64,000 nt of DNA from Streptomyces sp. SKN60 (GTDB lineage Bacteria; Actinomycetota; Actinomycetes; Streptomycetales; Streptomycetaceae): the NCBI RefSeq assembly GCF_026236535.1, contig NZ_JAHTMW010000021.1, positions 62,001-126,000 of the forward strand, in the 5' to 3' direction. This document shows positions 16,597-24,583 of this stretch, in pieces (position 1 is the stretch's first letter; every line of letters begins with the position of its first letter). The notes below the pieces were generated by a model that worked only from the letters and a program-made list of their open reading frames with translations, did not search any database and had not been told where the DNA came from. The position numbers and the translations under genes were made by a program.

Positions 16597-17550
16597 ATGA
16601 AGAACCGTCCGGTTCTCGAACCCGCCGCCCAGGCGTTCGCCGACGCCACCGCCCAGCCGCCGTTCCTGTACCAGATCCCCGTCGCCGAGGGCCGCAAGGC
16701 CGTGGATGACGTCCAGAGCGGCGAGGGTGTCCCCCTGCCGGACGTCGACGAGGAGTGGATCACCGTCCACGGCGGCCCGACCGGCGACGTCCGCGCCCGG
16801 ATCGTCCGGCCCCGCGGTGCCACCGGCCCGCTGCCCGTCATCCTCTACATCCATGGCGCGGGCTGGGTCTTCGGCAACGCCCACACCCACGACCGGCTCG
16901 TCCGTGAACTCGCCGTCGGCGCCCGGGCGGCCGTGGTGTTTCCCGAGTACGACCTCTCGCCAGAGGCGCGCTATCCCGTGGCCATCGAGCAGAACTACAG
17001 CGTCGCGCAGTGGGTCGCTCGTGAGGGCCACCACAAGGACCTCGACGGCACCCGTATCGCTGTCGCGGGCGACTCCGTCGGCGGGAACATGAGCGCCGCG
17101 CTCACTCTCATGGCCAAGCAGCGCGGCGACGTGGCGCTCGTCCAGCAGGTCCTCTTCTACCCGGTCACCGACGCGAGCCTCGACACCGACTCGTACCACG
17201 AGTTCGCCGAGGGCTACTTCCTGCGCCGCGACGCCATGAAGTGGTTCTGGGACCAGTACACGACCGACGAGGCCGAGCGCGCGCAGATCACCGCCTCGCC
17301 GCTGCGCGCCTCCACCGAGCAGCTGACCGGCCTGCCGCCGGCCCTGGTCATCACGGCCGAGGCCGACGTCCTGCGCGACGAGGGCGAGGCGTACGCGGCG
17401 AAGCTCCGTGCCGCCGGCGTCCCCGTCACCGCCCTGCGGGTCCAGGGCGTCATCCACGACTTCGTGATGCTGAACGCGCTGCGCGAGACTCAGGCCGCGG
17501 AACTCGCCATCGGTCTCGCCACCGACACCCTCCGCAAGGCCCTCGCATGA
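16597..17550 (+). CDS. HSL-type alpha/beta-hydrolase (esterase)
   Basis: A 317-residue cytosolic hydrolase of the hormone-sensitive-lipase branch. The oxyanion motif is HGAGW in place of HGGGW, the nucleophile motif is GDSVGGN, the acid is in ITAEADVLRDE and the His in VIHDFVML. AAGGAG precedes ATG 16597. A closely similar paralogue lies at 35568-36560 on the other strand; both carry EARYPVA, a GDS.GGN elbow, FDVxWFWDQY-like segments and ASPLRAS. The stop overlaps the amidohydrolase start (ATGA). Confidence 0.88.
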   Translation: MKNRPVLEPAAQAFADATAQPPFLYQIPVAEGRKAVDDVQSGEGVPLPDVDEEWITVHGGPTGDVRARIVRPRGATGPLPVILYIHGAGWVFGNAHTHDRLVRELAVGARAAVVFPEYDLSPEARYPVAIEQNYSVAQWVAREGHHKDLDGTRIAVAGDSVGGNMSAALTLMAKQRGDVALVQQVLFYPVTDASLDTDSYHEFAEGYFLRRDAMKWFWDQYTTDEAERAQITASPLRASTEQLTGLPPALVITAEADVLRDEGEAYAAKLRAAGVPVTALRVQGVIHDFVMLNALRETQAAELAIGLATDTLRKALA

Positions 17551-19439
17551 CCGGGCCGTCGACCAGCATGCCCGTGGCGGGCCTCGTGCCCGCCCCGCGC
17601 CGGGAGCATGCGCACGCCGATCTCCTCGTCCGCAACGCCAAGGTGTTCACGGGGGACGCCGCCCGTCCCGAGGCCCGCGCCGTCGCGATCCGCGACGGCC
17701 GGATCGCGGCCCTCGGCGACGACCACGACCTCGCCCACCTCGTAGGGCCGGGCACCAAGGTCGTCGACGCGCTCGGGCGCCGGGTGATCCCCGGCCTGAA
17801 CGACTCGCACCTGCACGTCATCCGGGGCGGCCTGAACTATGTCCTGGAGCTGCGCTGGGACGGGGTGCGCAGCCTCCGGCACGCGCTCGCGATGCTGCGC
17901 GAGCAGGCCGGCCGCACCCCGAAGGGGCAGTGGATCCGGGTCGTGGGCGGCTGGACCGCCGAGCAGTTCGCCGAGCGCAGGATGCCGACCGTCGCCGAGC
18001 TGAACGCCGCCGCCCCCGACACCCCGGTCTTCGTCCTGCACCTGTACCAGTCGGCCCTGATGAACCGGGCCGCGGTCAAGGCCGCCGGGTTCACCCGGGA
18101 GACCTCCGATCCCAGGGGCGGGCAGATCGTCCGGGGCCGGGACGGCGAACCCAACGGTGTCCTCCTCGCGGCGCCGAGCGCTCTCGTCCTGTACTCGACG
18201 CTGGCCAAGGCACCCGCCCTCGACGAGGCCGACAAGCGGACGTCGACGCGGCACTTCCTGCGCGAGCTGAACCGCTTCGGCCTGACCTCGGCGGTCGACG
18301 CCGCCGGCGGGTTCCAGAACTTCCCCGACAACTACGCGACGGTTGTCGACCTGGCCCGGTCGGGGGAGCTGTCGCTGCGGATCGCCTACCACCTCTTCCC
18401 GCAGACGGCCGGGCAGGAGCTCGCCGACCTGAAGCGCTGGACCGAGATGGTCAAGCCCGGGGACGGGGACGAGTGGCTCCGGCTGAACGGCGCGGGCGAG
18501 AACCTGACCTGGGCCGCCGCCGATTTCGAGAACTTCTCCGAACCCCGCCCCGAACTCGGCGGATACGAGCCGGAGTTCGAGCAGGCGGTCCGGCTCCTCC
18601 TGGAGAACGGCTGGGGCTTCCGGCTCCACGCGACCTACGACGAGACGATCCGCCGCGACCTGGCCGTCTTCGAGAAGCTCGCCGCGGAGGGACTCTTCCC
18701 CGGTGGCAACCGCTGGCTCTTCGACCACGCCGAGACCGTCTCGGCCGACAGCCTCGACCGCATCGCCGCCCTCGGCGGCGCCGTCTCGGTCCAGAACCGG
18801 ATGTCCTTCCAGGGCACCGCCTTCCTCGACCGCTACGGCGCCGAGGACGCCGCCCACACCCCGCCGGTCCGGGCCATGCTCGACCGGGGCCTGACCGTCG
18901 CGGCCGGAACCGACGCCACTCGCGTCTCCTCGTACAACCCGTGGGTCGCCCTCCACTGGCTGGTAACCGGTCGCACCGTCGGCGGCACCGCCCTCTACCC
19001 GGCCGCGAACCTGCTCGACCGCGCGACCGCCCTCGGCCTCTACACCCGGGGCGGAGCGCAGCTCACCGGCGAGCAGGAGGTCAAGGGAACCCTGCGGGAA
19101 GGCTCGTACGCCGACCTCGCGATCCTGTCCGACGACTACCTCACCGTGCCCGAGGAGGTCATCCCCGGCATCGAGTCGGTCCTCACCGCCGTCGGCGGCC
19201 GCATCGTCTACGCGACCGCGGAGTACGAGGGACTCGACGAGGCCGTCCCGCCGATCAGCCCGGAATGGAGCCCCGTGGCCCACTTCGGCGGCTACCAGTC
19301 GGGCCACGGGGGCGCCCATCAGGCGTCGCTCGTCGCCGAGGCCGCCGCCGAGTCCGAGCAGCACCGTCAGTGGCGTGTCGCCCGTGGCTCGGCTCCCGAC
19401 ACGCCTCCGCCGTTCCTCGACCCCTGCTTCGAGCACTGA
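17547..19439 (+). CDS. YtcJ-like amidohydrolase
   Basis: A 630-residue metal-dependent hydrolase. The start ATG 17547 overlaps the esterase stop by 4 bases, so the two are co-translated. The N-terminus has the strand ADLLVRNAKVFTGDA, the first metal pair is HLH in NDSHLHVIRGG, a later His is in FDHAETVS, and the metal Asp is in AGTDATR. It ends with GTLREGSYADLAILSDDY, typical of the amidohydrolase_3 group. Members hydrolyse varied amides or formamides; the substrate here is not inferable. Confidence 0.87.
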   Translation: MTGPSTSMPVAGLVPAPRREHAHADLLVRNAKVFTGDAARPEARAVAIRDGRIAALGDDHDLAHLVGPGTKVVDALGRRVIPGLNDSHLHVIRGGLNYVLELRWDGVRSLRHALAMLREQAGRTPKGQWIRVVGGWTAEQFAERRMPTVAELNAAAPDTPVFVLHLYQSALMNRAAVKAAGFTRETSDPRGGQIVRGRDGEPNGVLLAAPSALVLYSTLAKAPALDEADKRTSTRHFLRELNRFGLTSAVDAAGGFQNFPDNYATVVDLARSGELSLRIAYHLFPQTAGQELADLKRWTEMVKPGDGDEWLRLNGAGENLTWAAADFENFSEPRPELGGYEPEFEQAVRLLLENGWGFRLHATYDETIRRDLAVFEKLAAEGLFPGGNRWLFDHAETVSADSLDRIAALGGAVSVQNRMSFQGTAFLDRYGAEDAAHTPPVRAMLDRGLTVAAGTDATRVSSYNPWVALHWLVTGRTVGGTALYPAANLLDRATALGLYTRGGAQLTGEQEVKGTLREGSYADLAILSDDYLTVPEEVIPGIESVLTAVGGRIVYATAEYEGLDEAVPPISPEWSPVAHFGGYQSGHGGAHQASLVAEAAAESEQHRQWRVARGSAPDTPPPFLDPCFEH

Positions 19440-19455
19440 ACGAGAGGCCGCCACG

Positions 19456-20166
19456 ATGAGTACCGACTCCGCCCCCGACGACGACTCCGGGCCGGGCCGC
19501 CACTTCGAGCCCGACCTCCGGTCGATGACCCGGATCAACCTGCGCCCCATCGCGTCGCCCATGCCGCTGGGCTTCTTCACGATCGCCATCGCCTCCGTGA
19601 TGACGGGCTGCCTCCAGCTCGGGATCTTCGAGGAGGAGGCCCGGGCCGCCGTCGCATTCTGCGTGCTGCCGGCCTTCGTCCTCCAACTCCTGGTCAGTTT
19701 CCTGGCCTTCGGAGCCCGTGACGTGATCGCGGCGACGCTCATGGGCATCTTCGCGGGCAGCTGGTTGGCCTACGCCCTGGTGATGTTCAGCGGCACGGCG
19801 GACGGCCTGCGCGTCCTCGGCGTGTTCAACCTGGCGCTCCTCTGCTTCGGGGCGCTGATGACCGCGGTGACCCGGCCCAAGCGTGCGCTGTGGCTCGTCC
19901 TCGCGGTCTCCCTGCCCCGCTGGGCGGCCACCGGCCTGTCGGGTCTCACCGGCGCCGAATGGCTCACGCGCACGTCCGGTGCGCTCGGCCTCGCGGTGGC
20001 GCTCGTCGCGATGTACACGGCGTTCGCCCTGATGCTCGAGGACATGCGCAGCGAGCAGGTCCTGCCCATCGGCCGCAGCGGCCCCGCCCACCTCGCCGTG
20101 GAAGGCGACCTCGCCGTCCAGCTCCGCAACCTGGAACGCCAGGCGGGCGTGCGCCGCACCCTCTGA
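19456..20166 (+). CDS. Acetate uptake transporter family (GPR1/FUN34/YaaH-like) protein
   Basis: A 236-residue membrane protein with six predicted helices. The segment SPMPLGFFTIAIAS near residue 35 resembles the NPAPLGL signature of the SatP/YaaH family, with Ser in place of Asn. After the last helix comes LEDMRSEQVLPIGRSG, a tail seen in actinobacterial members. Family members carry acetate or succinate with protons. It lies 16 bp after the amidohydrolase and probably belongs to the same operon. Confidence 0.7.
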   Translation: MSTDSAPDDDSGPGRHFEPDLRSMTRINLRPIASPMPLGFFTIAIASVMTGCLQLGIFEEEARAAVAFCVLPAFVLQLLVSFLAFGARDVIAATLMGIFAGSWLAYALVMFSGTADGLRVLGVFNLALLCFGALMTAVTRPKRALWLVLAVSLPRWAATGLSGLTGAEWLTRTSGALGLAVALVAMYTAFALMLEDMRSEQVLPIGRSGPAHLAVEGDLAVQLRNLERQAGVRRTL

Positions 20167-20211
20167 TCGCAGCCACCGACCCCGTCACACCGCGACCGCA
20201 CAGGAGCGCCC

Positions 20212-20526
20212 ATGGAACCCCAGGTCATCGACCGGCCCGAGAAGTCCCGGTACGAGATCCTCGCCGGCGACGACGGCACCGAGACCGCCGGCTTCGCCGA
20301 GTACCACCTCTCCGAGGGCGAGATCGCCTTCATCCACACCGAGATCGATCCCCGCTTCGGCGGCCAGGGCCTGGGCGGGCTGCTCGCCCGCGGCGCCCTC
20401 GACGACGCACGGGCCCGTGGGCTCCACGTCCTGCCGTACTGCCCCTTCATCCGGGGCTGGATCGGCAAACACCCGGAGTACGCCGACCTGGTACCCGAGG
20501 CGCGTCGCGCCCGATTCGGCCTGTGA
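20212..20526 (+). CDS. Small GNAT-fold N-acetyltransferase
   Basis: A 104-residue protein of the short GNAT group. The acetyl-CoA loop is RFGGQGLGGLLARGAL, and the end CPFIRGWIGKHPEY is characteristic of this small subfamily. The length equals the family norm and there is no fusion. Its acceptor is unknown. It lies in a same-strand run between a transporter and a hydrolase. Confidence 0.85.
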   Translation: MEPQVIDRPEKSRYEILAGDDGTETAGFAEYHLSEGEIAFIHTEIDPRFGGQGLGGLLARGALDDARARGLHVLPYCPFIRGWIGKHPEYADLVPEARRARFGL

Positions 20527-20572
20527 AGCACCCCACATTCACCTTCCCCGTCCCAGCACCGAGGAGTTCCCC

Positions 20573-21298
20573 ATGCCCCGACACGCCCGCCCCACCGTCG
20601 TCCTGGTCCACGGCGCCTTCGCCGATGCCTCCAGCTTCGCCCGCGTCATCCCCGAACTGACCGCCGTCGGCCTGGAGGTGGTGGCTCCGGCGGTGCCCAA
20701 CCGCAGCCTCGTCGACGACGCCGCGTACATCGCCTCGGTGGTCCGTGCGGTCGAAGGCCCCGTGATCCTGGTGGGGCACTCCTACGGCGGCGCCGTCATC
20801 ACCCTCGCCGGCGCGGAGGACAACGTCCGCGCCCTGGTGTACCTCGCGGGATACGCGCTCGAGGAGGGCGAGAGCCTGGGCGAGCTGCAGGGCGGCTTCC
20901 CCGATTCCGGTCTCGCCGACGCGCTCGTCTACACCCCGTTCCCGGTGGCCGGCTCCACCGAGACCGGCACCGACGTCTCGGTGGCGGTCGACCGGTTCCC
21001 CGATCTGTTCGCGGCCGACGTCGAGCCCCAGCTCGCCGCGGTGCTCGCCGTCTCCCAGCGCCCCCTGGCCGCGCGGGCCTTCGCAGAGGCGGCGCCGGTC
21101 GCGGCGTGGAAGACCAAGCCCTCGTGGGGCCTGGTGGCCTCCGCCGACCGCACGATCAACCCCGATGTGGAGCGTTTCGGTTACCAGCGCGCCGGCATGA
21201 CCACCGTCGAGGTCGACTCCTCGCACCTGGTCATGCTCGCCCAGCCCAAGGCCGTGGCGGAGCTGATCCTGGACGCCGCCCGGTCCACGGGGCACTGA
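20573..21298 (+). CDS. Alpha/beta-hydrolase, cytosolic paralogue
   Basis: A 241-residue hydrolase with HGAFADASSF (oxyanion), GHSYGGAVI (nucleophile), an acid in SADRTINPD and a His in VDSSHLVML. GAGGAG precedes ATG 20573. It is a paralogue of the exported enzyme at 15725 without its signal peptide, so a duplication within the island is likely. It is the last gene before the divergently patterned operator at 21313. Confidence 0.87.
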   Translation: MPRHARPTVVLVHGAFADASSFARVIPELTAVGLEVVAPAVPNRSLVDDAAYIASVVRAVEGPVILVGHSYGGAVITLAGAEDNVRALVYLAGYALEEGESLGELQGGFPDSGLADALVYTPFPVAGSTETGTDVSVAVDRFPDLFAADVEPQLAAVLAVSQRPLAARAFAEAAPVAAWKTKPSWGLVASADRTINPDVERFGYQRAGMTTVEVDSSHLVMLAQPKAVAELILDAARSTGH

Positions 21299-21312
21299 CG
21301 CTGCGCTTGAAC

Positions 21313-21340
21313 TTCGAACGATTGGTCTATGTCGTTCGAA
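21313..21340 (+). promoter_or_regulatory. Inverted-repeat operator overlapping a possible promoter of the ABC operon
   Basis: TTCGAACGA (21313-21321) and TCGTTCGAA (21332-21340) form a perfect 9-bp inverted repeat with a 10-base spacer. A candidate -35 TTGGTC (21322) and -10 TAGCTT (21346), 18 bp apart, place the repeat over the promoter. It sits between the hydrolase stop and the binding-protein start, so it may bind the sugar-responsive regulator of this operon. A hairpin terminator is an alternative, but no T-run follows. Confidence 0.55.
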
Positions 21341-21402
21341 CCCGGTAGCTTTCCGAAACGCCCGCCGAGAGCATGCGGCGGGCGATCGGAGGAAGCACAC
21401 CC

Positions 21403-22734
21403 ATGAGGTTCGGCGCGAGGCTCGCGCTCGCCGTGATCACCCTCGCCGTCACCGCCACCGCCTGCGGCACCCCGCAGGACAGCGGTTCTCAGTCGCACGT
21501 CACCGCGGACTGCGCGCCGTACGCCCGGTACGGCAAGCACCCCGGCACCGAGGTCACCGTGTACGCGGAGAACCGGGACCGGGAGGCCGATCTGTTCGAA
21601 GAGACCTGGGCGGACTTCGCGGACTGCACGGGAATCGACGTCCAGTACGAGGGGGACGGGGAGTTCGAGGCCCAGATCCAGCTCCGGGTCGACGGTGGAA
21701 GCGCCCCTGACGTGGCGTTCTTCCCCCAGCCGGGGCTCATGGGACGCTTCGCGCGAGCAGGGAAGCTCAAGCCCGTGAGCGCCGGCGTCGCTGCTCTCGC
21801 GAAGCAGGGCTGGTCGGCGGACTGGAACAGCTACGCCACCGTGGACGGCACCCTCTACGGCACTCCGCTGGTCGCGAACGTGAAGTCGTTCGTCTGGTAC
21901 TCCCCGAAGTTCTTCCGGGACAAGGGACTGAGCGTTCCCCGCACGTGGACCGAGCTGATGGCCGTCACCGAGAAGGTCGCGGCGTCGGGCGTCAAGCCGT
22001 GGTGCGCGGGCATCGAGTCCGCCGAGGCGACCGGCTGGCCCGTGACGGACTGGATCGAGGACGTCCTGCTGCGCCAGCAGGGCACGGACGTCTACGACCA
22101 GTGGGTCGCCCATGAGATCGCGTTCAACGACCCGCGGGTGATCAAGGCCATGGACACCGTGGGGTCCGTCCTCAAGAACGACCGGTACGCCAACGGCGGT
22201 TTCGGTCCGGCCCGGTCGATGGCGTCGATCTCCTTCCAGGAGGCCGGCACACCGATCCTCTCCGGCGACTGTGCGATGCACCGTCAGGCGTCGTTCTACG
22301 CCGACATGTGGCCGAAGGGCACCGAGATCGGACCGGACAAGGACGTCTACACCTTCCTCCTGCCGGGAGTCGATGCGGCCAGCCGCCCTGTACTGGGCGG
22401 TGGAGTGTTCACCGCGGCGTTCGCCGACCGCCCCGAGGTGCGGGCGTTCCAGGAGTACCTGGCCTCCGCCGACTTCGCGAACGCGCGGATGAAGAAGGGC
22501 CCGTTCGTCTCGGCGAACAAGGGCGTGGATCCGGCGAACGCCGCGACCCCGGTCGATGGACTCTCCATCCAGTTGCTCCAGGAGCCCAATACACAGTTCA
22601 GGTTCGACGGTTCGGACCTGATGCCGGCGTCGGTCGGCGCCGGCACGTTCTGGAGGGGAGCCGTCGACTGGATCGGCGGCGCGAGCACCCGGCAGGTCGC
22701 CGACTCCATCGAACGGTCCTGGCCGAGCCACTGA
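21403..22734 (+). CDS. ABC-transporter extracellular solute-binding lipoprotein (sugar type)
   Basis: A 443-residue binding protein. ATG 21403 follows GGAGGAAG; the signal ends at a lipobox-like VTATAC, so the mature protein should be lipid-anchored outside the membrane. Family features include VTVYAENRDREADLFEETW, GGSAPDVAFFPQPG and YGTPLVANVKSFVWYSPKFF, typical of cluster-B (family 1) carbohydrate-binding proteins. The following permease gene overlaps it by one base. The sugar cannot be named. Confidence 0.88.
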   Translation: MRFGARLALAVITLAVTATACGTPQDSGSQSHVTADCAPYARYGKHPGTEVTVYAENRDREADLFEETWADFADCTGIDVQYEGDGEFEAQIQLRVDGGSAPDVAFFPQPGLMGRFARAGKLKPVSAGVAALAKQGWSADWNSYATVDGTLYGTPLVANVKSFVWYSPKFFRDKGLSVPRTWTELMAVTEKVAASGVKPWCAGIESAEATGWPVTDWIEDVLLRQQGTDVYDQWVAHEIAFNDPRVIKAMDTVGSVLKNDRYANGGFGPARSMASISFQEAGTPILSGDCAMHRQASFYADMWPKGTEIGPDKDVYTFLLPGVDAASRPVLGGGVFTAAFADRPEVRAFQEYLASADFANARMKKGPFVSANKGVDPANAATPVDGLSIQLLQEPNTQFRFDGSDLMPASVGAGTFWRGAVDWIGGASTRQVADSIERSWPSH

Positions 22735-23699
22735 TGTCGTTCGACGCCGTCGCCCAGCAGCCCAAGCTGCTGTACCTGCTCCAGGGGGTCGCAGCCTTCG
22801 CGGCGGTCGTCTCCCTGATCCTCCTCGTACTGCACCGGGGGCCGGTACGGAGGAGGGCCGCGGCCCTGATCCTGCTGGCCCCCGCGCTGCTGCTGCTCAC
22901 GATCGGTCTCCTCCTGCCCGGTCTGCGCACTCTGGCGCTGTCGTTCACCGACAGCGGCGGAGACACGTGGGCCGGATTCGACAACTACGTGTGGATGTTC
23001 ACCGACCACCGGGCGCTGGTGGCGCTGCGCAACACCCTGGTGTGGGTGGTCCTCGTGCCGCTGACGTCCACCGCGGTCGGTCTGCTCTACGCGACGGCCG
23101 TCGCACGGTCGCGGTTCAGAACGTTCGCGCTGTCCCTGGTCCTGATGCCGATGGCGATCTCCTTCGTCGGTGCGGGTGTCGTCTGGAAGTTCGTCTACGC
23201 CTACCGTCCAGCCGAGGCCGGGCAGATCGGGTTGCTGAACCAGCTCGTCGTCGCGTTCGGCGGCGAACCGAGGCAATGGCTCGTGGACTCTCCCTGGAAC
23301 GTCCCGTTCCTCATCGTGGCGATGGTGTGGACACAGGCGGGCTTTGCGGCCGTCCTGCTGGCCGGCGCGATCAGGGCCGTACCCGCGGAGCTGACCGAGG
23401 CGGCCCGACTCGACGGCGCGTCCCCCGGGCAGATCTTCCGGCGGATCACCCTGCCGTCGATCAGGCCCACGCTGCTCGTCGTGCTCCTCGCCCAGGCGAT
23501 CGGCACCTTCAAGGCCTTCGACATCGTCAAGACCATGACCGGCGGACAGTTCGACACGGGCGTCATCGCACACGCCATGTACGACCAGGCCTTCCGCTAC
23601 GGCGAGACGGGCCGCGGCGCGGCGCTCGCCGTGCTCCTCTTCCTCCTCGTCACCCCCTTCGTCGCCCACCAGGTCCGGGCGCAGCGGAGGACGGGGTGA
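22734..23699 (+). CDS. ABC sugar permease, MalF-type
   Basis: A 321-residue membrane protein with one extra N-terminal helix (LLYLLQGVAAFAAVVSLILL) and six core helices. The cytosolic coupling loop has the EAA motif EAARLDGASPGQIFRRITLP. The start overlaps the binding-protein stop (TGATG). It should pair with the next permease. No ATPase gene is present, so a shared MsiK-type ATPase encoded elsewhere probably energises it, as is usual in Streptomyces. Confidence 0.9.
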   Translation: MSFDAVAQQPKLLYLLQGVAAFAAVVSLILLVLHRGPVRRRAAALILLAPALLLLTIGLLLPGLRTLALSFTDSGGDTWAGFDNYVWMFTDHRALVALRNTLVWVVLVPLTSTAVGLLYATAVARSRFRTFALSLVLMPMAISFVGAGVVWKFVYAYRPAEAGQIGLLNQLVVAFGGEPRQWLVDSPWNVPFLIVAMVWTQAGFAAVLLAGAIRAVPAELTEAARLDGASPGQIFRRITLPSIRPTLLVVLLAQAIGTFKAFDIVKTMTGGQFDTGVIAHAMYDQAFRYGETGRGAALAVLLFLLVTPFVAHQVRAQRRTG

Positions 23700-24583
23700 A
23701 CGGCGTCCGGGAGCGTCTGTCCTCCCGCGCCCTCACGTCGATCGCCGTGGTGATCGCGGTCCTCTGGACGACACCGACCCTCGGCCTCCTGCTCTCCTCG
23801 TTCCGCCCCGGGGAGGAGATCAAGACGACGGGCTGGTGGACCGTCTTCGGTACGCCGCACCTCACGCTCGACAACTACGGAGAGGTGCTCTCCGGCGGTG
23901 CGAACGGGTCGGGACGGCTCGCGGAGTACTTCGTCAACTCCGTCGTCATCACCCTCCCCTCGGTGCTGTTCCCGCTCGTCCTGGCCTTCTTCGCGGCGTA
24001 CGCGCTGGCCTGGATCGACTTCAGGGGGCGCGATGCTCTCGTCGTCGGCATCTTCGCGCTCCAGGTCGTGCCGCTCCAGATGGCGCTCGTTCCTCTCCTG
24101 AAGCTCTTCTCCAAGGGCTGGCTGTTCCTGCCCGCGTGGCACCTCGCCGGTCCCGCGCGGTTCGGCCAGGTCTGGTTCGCCCACACGGTCTTCGCGCTGC
24201 CGTTCGCGGTGTTCCTCCTGCACAACTTCCTGGCAGCGCTGCCCCGGGACCTGATCGAGGCCGCCCGCGTCGACGGCGCGTCGCACGGGACTCTGCTGCT
24301 CCGGATCATGCTGCCGCTGGCCCGCCCGGCCCTGGTCAGCTTCGCCATCATCCAGTTCGTCTGGGTGTGGAACGACCTCCTCGTGGCACTGACACTGTCG
24401 GGCGGAACGGCCGAGACCGCTCCGATGACGGTCAGACTGGCGAGCCTGGCCGGGACCTACGGCAACGAGTGGCAGCGGCTCACCGCGGGAGCCTTCGTGG
24501 CCGCGCTCGTCCCGCTGCTCGTCTTCTTCTCCCTCCGTAGGCACTTCGCACGGGGACTGCTCGCCGGATCGGTCAAGGGATGA
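23696..24583 (+). CDS. ABC sugar permease, MalG-type
   Basis: A 295-residue permease with six predicted helices and the EAA loop EAARVDGASHGTLLLRIMLP. It starts at GTG 23696, overlapping the MalF-type stop by 4 bases. The C-terminus KGLLAGSVKG-like (RGLLAGSVKG) is standard for the family. The stop in turn overlaps the start of the LuxR regulator, so transporter and regulator are co-translated. Confidence 0.9.
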   Translation: MNGVRERLSSRALTSIAVVIAVLWTTPTLGLLLSSFRPGEEIKTTGWWTVFGTPHLTLDNYGEVLSGGANGSGRLAEYFVNSVVITLPSVLFPLVLAFFAAYALAWIDFRGRDALVVGIFALQVVPLQMALVPLLKLFSKGWLFLPAWHLAGPARFGQVWFAHTVFALPFAVFLLHNFLAALPRDLIEAARVDGASHGTLLLRIMLPLARPALVSFAIIQFVWVWNDLLVALTLSGGTAETAPMTVRLASLAGTYGNEWQRLTAGAFVAALVPLLVFFSLRRHFARGLLAGSVKG